Positions 59,001 to 64,000 of a DNA stretch of 64,000 bases are shown here, piece after piece. The notes under the pieces were generated by a model. That model made no database searches, had not been told where the DNA came from, and saw only the letters and a program-made list of their open reading frames with translations. A program made the translations under genes and the position numbers. Every line of letters starts with the position of its first letter. Position 1 is the stretch's first letter. Source of the stretch: Turritopsis dohrnii (Eukaryota > Cnidaria > Hydrozoa > Anthoathecata > Oceaniidae); assembly GCA_027922465.2 (NCBI GenBank), contig BQMF02000624.1, positions 62,001 through 126,000 on the forward strand, written 5' to 3'.

Positions 59001-62000
59001 ACCAAAATGTTGTCATTAAACAAAGAAATAGATTTCGTACTTCCTCATGAAATTTCTCAGAAGCAACAACAGCTTTGGCAAGATATCTTAATGCATCACC
59101 ATCTAAAGATGTTTCCAGTACAGTTTCATCTTGTTCAATGACATCACCATTTAAATCCACAAGATCCGAATGAGTAGAACAAGTTCGTAGAAAGATGGAC
59201 CAAAAGAATTGAATCAGGTATTTGATGTCAGGTGTCTGCCACACTTGCACATCTGGACGAACGATGGCTTGGTGGATTTGAATAATAAACGTTTTATCTT
59301 TGAAGTATGGTAAATGATTATCTAGAACAAATTCGTTCAAAGATCTGCAACAGCTCCATTTAAAATGTCTTTATTCACATTTCATTACTTCACAAAACTA
59401 TTCTTCAAAACATTGCAGTAAAGAACAAGATTACTTACATTGATTATTTTCAATGTTTTCAACAGCTAAGTCAACAATGTCGCAATTGAAAGAGGCACAC
59501 AAAGCCAGTAGTATACGAAGTGTTACAGAATCTAAACTTCCATCTGACGTATTTGGTGCTACAAGTTTTAAGTAGTTCAATAACTTCACACAGTCATCTT
59601 TTTCAAAGGGAAACTGACTAGCCATACAGAATAAGCAATCAGCCAACAAGACTTGCTGCTCCTGTATCTGTTCAGTTACCAGTCTCTTTTGCTTTGCATT
59701 ATCTAAGCATCTTGCATCTTGCAATTTTTTAAGTTCCTTAGGCAAGCTGATTTCTTCTAGTAGCTGAAGAATTTTAGGAACTAGACCTAAAGATATGAGA
59801 TTTGCAGCATGATATGAGGATGATTTTTAACAACCTTACACAGTCCATAAACTCCTGTGATTGACTTCTGCAAAATGATCTGACCAACAGTGTTGGAACT
59901 ACAATGTGAATATGAAATTCCAAATTCCAGGACATTTATGGCCAATTGAAAGATTATTATCGGGTCAATATCTCTTAAGTTTTTTACTTTAGAAAAACAA
60001 ACTGTAACAGAAAGTCAATCATCCTAATTTTTTTTGCATCAAGCTAAATGTAAAGCAGTATTACCATCTTCAATTAACTGTTCCACAAACTTTTCAATAA
60101 GTTCAACAATTCTATCATCCAACTCTAATGTCCATGTTACTCCAGGCCTTGCAGTCAGTAATAGTTTCAGTGCTGAGAGTAAACAACGTCTGCCATCATG
60201 GTAAAGTAAAGCAGCAACTAATGGTATTGTAAGCCCTATATGGAAGAGATTAATAGACTTAAGGAAAGCTAATTTTGCAGGAATATACATTTTTAAAATT
60301 CTAGTTCACCCCTCCCAAGCCCAATTTTTCTATCCTGTTCCATTCAATGAGCACGTCGTCGAGGAAAAGGGTTACTTTCCACTACAGCTGACATTCATCA
60401 CAATTTAACATCAATTTATAACTTCTCGCTCATCCATATATCCATAAAACTTGTCCAGACAGCAAAAATGTATCATTTTAAAATATTATAATTTCTATAT
60501 TTGCATCATTTGCAATACACCATAAGTATTCTTCCAAGGAGAATACTAAAAGGTGCAACAACATTGGTCACAACTTTTCATTTTGAGATAAGGAGAAATA
60601 ATGAAAATTCCAATTTCCAAAAGAAACATACAGTTTATACGTCACACCACGTCTTCCTCTTTTAACTTTCTTTTGCATTATAAAGTTATCTTTTACATGT
60701 TGTAAATACTTGTTTATCTCATGCCATCTTGGTTGTCCAGGAAATAAGAAAAAATTGTATTTCAGCTACGAGAACTTAGATTTTTCAATAGATTTTAATA
60801 GATAGTTTTTAATATGTCAAGATTTTCATATCTTTCTAAATTCAATTATGAAAAAGTGTCACATGACGCAGTAAAAGTTAAGGTCTGAACATTTTCATCC
60901 TGAATTCAAATTTTCCCATCCAATTTCAATATGTGTTGTGTCAACCCCAAAAGAGTTCACAAAAATTAAGATTAAGAAATTCGCAAGATTGTGTATTTCA
61001 TTTTATCGTTATCAAACATGGCAAATAATCTGAGTTAAAAAGAGTATAATTTATTATTATGTGACAGGATCCTCATTATCCACTACAAAACACAGCATCA
61101 GAATGCTCTTTGAGCATGACATTTGCTACACAAGTTATCAAATCTATCTGATCCATGAAAACACTGAGTACTTCTAAGAAACTAACCTGGGAAATTTGGT
61201 AACTGTTTTTCAGCAAGCAACATCAACTCAACACATGACATTTCATTCAGATCTAATGCATCACTCAGCAAAAGAACATCTTGTATAGTTGATTCTTGTA
61301 GCCTGATACCACCTACGTAATTGTCCAAGTTTATGTTGACTTTATGTGCCTTTTGAATCTGTTCTCTATGTGACATATTCTTGCTCTGAATTAATAAGGA
61401 AAAGAAAATTCTAGCATATTTCTAATTGATTTACTTGATATTGATCTCTCAAAATGTCTATAATTGAGAGTTTCATAAAGAAGTTTTCTTCAACCATAAT
61501 TTGTTGATTAAAGGGAAATTAAACCTTCATCAAAAACTTTTTATATTAGCTGCAGAAAGGTCTCATTAATCTTCTATACCATTAAAAATTATCTAAAATA
61601 ATAATTATACTGAATTTTTCTTTATTTAGTATGTAACAACAGACGCCATTGCTGCCTACAAAAGAGCACTTTTGACATCACGTCAAAACACGACCGTCCT
61701 TTTTGCGAGGATTGTGTAAACTAGAATATTTTATTTTCGTTGATGAAAGTTCTCGAGTTTTCCTGATATAAAACCTTTAAGCTTTTTTCACATGCACGTA
61801 AAATTTTACGTAAACTCTTACGACCAGGACAATGTTCATTCATTTTCTTCTTAAGGAAAAGTTTTCGCAAGGTCTTACGGACGTTCATGAGCTTTTTGTT
61901 TTTAAGAAAATCGTCGTAAGCCTCAAGAAGAAAAAAACGTTCGAAAAATTAGATCGAGCGTTCGAAATGACGTCTTTTGTTCATTTTTTGGTAATGATCT

Positions 62001-62868
62001 ATTTCCAAACGTTACAAAAGTGTATTGTATTTTTTATTGCAACAAATTTAGTGCATGTGAATGAAAATATCCGTCAAGAACTTATGGTAAAAAGTTCATT
62101 TGATGTTACGACAAAAACTACGTGCATGTGAAAAAAGCTTTATTAAAAAGTATTGGTTCATAGATTTATAGCAGGTATACGTGCATAAGTGAGTTTTTGA
62201 ACAAATGTGTATATTTTAGATGTATAAAAAATGAAAACTTCAGTATGAGTGTTTTTTATTTTTCTTGAATTGTTGCCGACAAACCTAATTTACATTTTGC
62301 TGTTTCTTGCTGTTTAAGATGTTTGTTTTCTTGATGTTTTCGTGTTTATGGTTTGCTTTTTTTACCGTTTCTTGCATCTTTAGAACAAGGCATGCCATCG
62401 TGCGCCGCCTACCTCTGATATTTCTGCAAATATAATTTGCTCTGTTACGTCATGACTTTTAAAAAGAAAGCTGTAATTGTGATTTAATTAAGTTGTTTTT
62501 TTAGCAATATTTTTCATTTGGAATACCTTTTATACTTAAAAAAACATTCATCAAGGATAAATGAAGTATTTCATGCTCAAAATCAGAAAAAAAATTAAAG
62601 GCTAAAATTCCCTTTAAACCTTAAATAGTTGTGTAATAAATAATGAGAAAAATTAAAATGTTGTTCTGTGAGGCAAATTGGTAAATATCATGACATCTTT
62701 TATCATTTTGTATTGTTGATACAAATAACTTACAGGGTTCTTTAATAAGCCAATGAAAAGTGTTCTGTACTTTGTCAAATTTTCATCTAACTCTGCATAT
62801 ACTTCAGATCGTTTGTGGAGTACAGCAGTCTCCACTGTTGCTAGTATTTCCTTAAATGATGCCCACAT
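50078..62868 (-). CDS. NUP205: Nuclear pore complex protein Nup205
   Basis: About 34 exons on minus. High to low: 62868-62734, 61385-61187, 60235-60065, 59786-59435, 59344-59041, 58955-58893, 58768-58652, 58578-58444, 57662-57422, 57338-57241, 57163-56981, 56899-56633, 56551-56311, 56108-55916, 55794-55674, 55441-55339, 55254-55102, 54991-54237, 54146-53955, 53832-53726, 53641-53472, 53359-53181, 53082-52891, 52692-52420, 52345-52088, 52005-51855, 51774-51601, 51445-51297, from 51191 (end unclear, about 50.9 kb), 50697-50629, 50506-50382, 50301-50236, 50161-50078. Almost all phases join cleanly, giving about 2,050 residues (human about 2,010). Matching blocks run the whole length: MWASFKEI and LLKNP at the start, KELRNRGDENAR, TPEIAASVWQSLEA, TNLQDPG, AIELRV, CNVKMLFRTL, LVRRLKGL at the end. 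Nup205 is an alpha-solenoid scaffold of the inner ring. Confidence 0.93.
52018..52076. repeat. AATATTATAAA tandem repeat in a NUP205 intron
   Basis: About five imperfect copies of an 11-base AT-only unit. Confidence 0.8.
61512..62613. mobile_element. TTAA-flanked MITE (Kolobok-like) in the first coding intron of NUP205
   Basis: The left end reads AGGGAAATTAAACCTT and the reversed right end AGGGAATTTTAGCCTT, with TTAA on both sides (61508-61511, 62614-62617). Ends resemble the AGGGGAATT ends of the Kolobok-like element at 9765. It is 1.1 kb; the 99-codon ORF inside (61832-62131) has no recognisable domain. It lies in the intron 61386-62733 and does not touch a splice site. Confidence 0.7.
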
Positions 62869-62870
62869 CC

Positions 62871-63046
62871 CTAAAATGATAATAAGAGATAGTTTAGAAT
62901 GTAATTTAGAACAAAAATAGGAAATGACCACTAAAAGACCTAAATTAGAATGTATCAGAATACAGTGTCACAGATAAATATTTTTTAAGCTGGCCATAAC
63001 ACAATCATTAGTAAAGACAGTTGAAACATTACATGATCAACATCAA

Positions 63047-63083
<37 letters not shown>

Positions 63084-64000
63084 TGAATGTTTTACAAGGA
63101 TTTTTAAAAAAACTGCTATCAATTTGTGTCCTTGAAAAAATATTAAAAGTATAAAAATCAAAATATAATACCATAAAGGATAAAAACTATTTACAATCTT
63201 ATATTCTTATAACTTACAGTTCACATTGCACAACACAATTTGCTCATTTTTAATTTTAAAAGTTTTATAAACATAATGTATTATAGATCTTACACCTGTG
63301 CTATCGCACACCTTAATTTTTAACACTTAGTACAACAAAACTCTATTAACTTATCAACGTTATTGTTATTTCAGAAAATTCACAACCTACCAAATAATGC
63401 AAAAATAAAGCAACCAAGAACCAGATGGCGCAAAACGGTAGCAGCAAAAGTACTTTCTAAAAATATGCTTTTGAATTTTTCTTAAAGCTCAAAAACGTTC
63501 TGTAAAGGTTATTTTTGAGATATCTTACTAGTGAAAAACAGGCATAAACGATAATAATGTTTAAAAGTAATAGTAGGTGTAAATAGGGTCTAATCGTAAC
63601 AAACCAGCAAATTGATTTATTAGAAGACAAAAGAATTATACATGCGTGAGCTGTTTACAACGTACATTATTTTTTATAAGAGCTAATGTAGAAAAAAAAC
63701 GCAATTCTTCGAAAAAAAAATGTATGTTTTGAATTATAATTTTTTGAATCCAAAAATGAATTCAAACGATAACTGCCATCTTAACTGAATTTTGGAAGCC
63801 TTGATGTACAAAGACAGTGTAGATAGCTAACAAACGTAGAAAGTAACCAGAAGGTCTGAGTTCTACTGACACGAAAAACATATCTATTTTCAAGTACTAA
63901 AGTACATTCAGTGCCAAAAGTAACTAGAAGTCCCAGTTTTATGTAGACCTATTTGATCAATATCCATTCCTTCATCAATTAAGTGAGAAAATATCAAAGA
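62871..64000. other. 5' side of NUP205
   Basis: The first coding exon has a clear acceptor (TTTTAG) two bases before its ATG, so an untranslated first exon should lie here. I could not identify it. A TTA microsatellite occupies about 63048-63082. Confidence 0.4.
63048..63082. repeat. (TTA)n microsatellite
   Basis: About eleven uninterrupted units. Confidence 0.95.

Noticed and set aside
61832..62131. 99-codon plus-strand ORF in a NUP205 intron
   Set aside because: It lies within a TTAA-flanked MITE, has no domain, and is probably chance.
1..64000. CRISPR array or bacterial operon
   Set aside because: No regularly spaced repeats with unique spacers. Introns, SINEs and LINEs show eukaryotic DNA.

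Overview
The window is intron-rich, AT-rich nuclear DNA from an animal. It carries a cysteine-rich Wnt gene, a Brambleberry/KAR5/GEX1-type nuclear-fusion gene, a vertebrate-like NUP205 spread over more than 30 short exons, and a dense mix of transposons that includes a DIRS-type retrotransposon and a Kolobok-type THAP element. I infer a cnidarian, probably a hydrozoan. That rests on overall character, not on a diagnostic marker.

Layout. 1-2.1 kb (minus): 5' half of a B4GALNT3/4-like N-acetylgalactosaminyltransferase gene, running off the left edge. 3.4-4.6 kb (minus): an EcKinase/CHK-like kinase in one coding exon. 4.6-8.4 kb: no gene seen. 8.5-9.4 kb: a decayed non-LTR retrotransposon. 9.6-17.8 kb: one composite insertion. 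An outer Harbinger-like element (TTA duplication) holds three nested insertions side by side: a Kolobok-like element (TTAA duplication, THAP exon plus an opposing cysteine-rich ORF), a TA-flanked MITE, and a 4.7-kb DIRS retrotransposon with gag, RT/RNase H and tyrosine recombinase. 18.6-20.3 kb: a large fold-back repeat. 21.7-23.9 kb (plus): complete four-exon KAR5/GEX1/Brambleberry-like gene. 24.8-26.8 kb: gene fragments and a palindromic Tc1/mariner MITE. 26.8-41.3 kb: mostly non-coding, with a hAT-like MITE, a tRNA-derived SINE, a CR1-like LINE 3' end and a 46-bp-stem hairpin.

41.3-43.4 kb (plus): complete four-exon Wnt gene of 357 codons. Its Porcupine acylation serine is replaced by asparagine. 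45.3-46.0 kb: a weakly supported orphan gene. 46.5-47.3 kb (minus): a 254-residue orphan ORF. 48.0-48.6 kb: a mariner-type MITE. 50.1-62.9 kb (minus): essentially complete NUP205, with a TTAA-flanked MITE in its first coding intron.

The host genes do not form an operon or a common pathway; they look like ordinary neighbours. The points most worth following are the non-canonical Wnt, the four-element nest at 9.6-17.8 kb, and the Kolobok element whose two opposed genes start from mirror-image CRE-like promoters. Exon limits come from reading GT-AG sites and frame continuity by eye. No alignment or database search was run.
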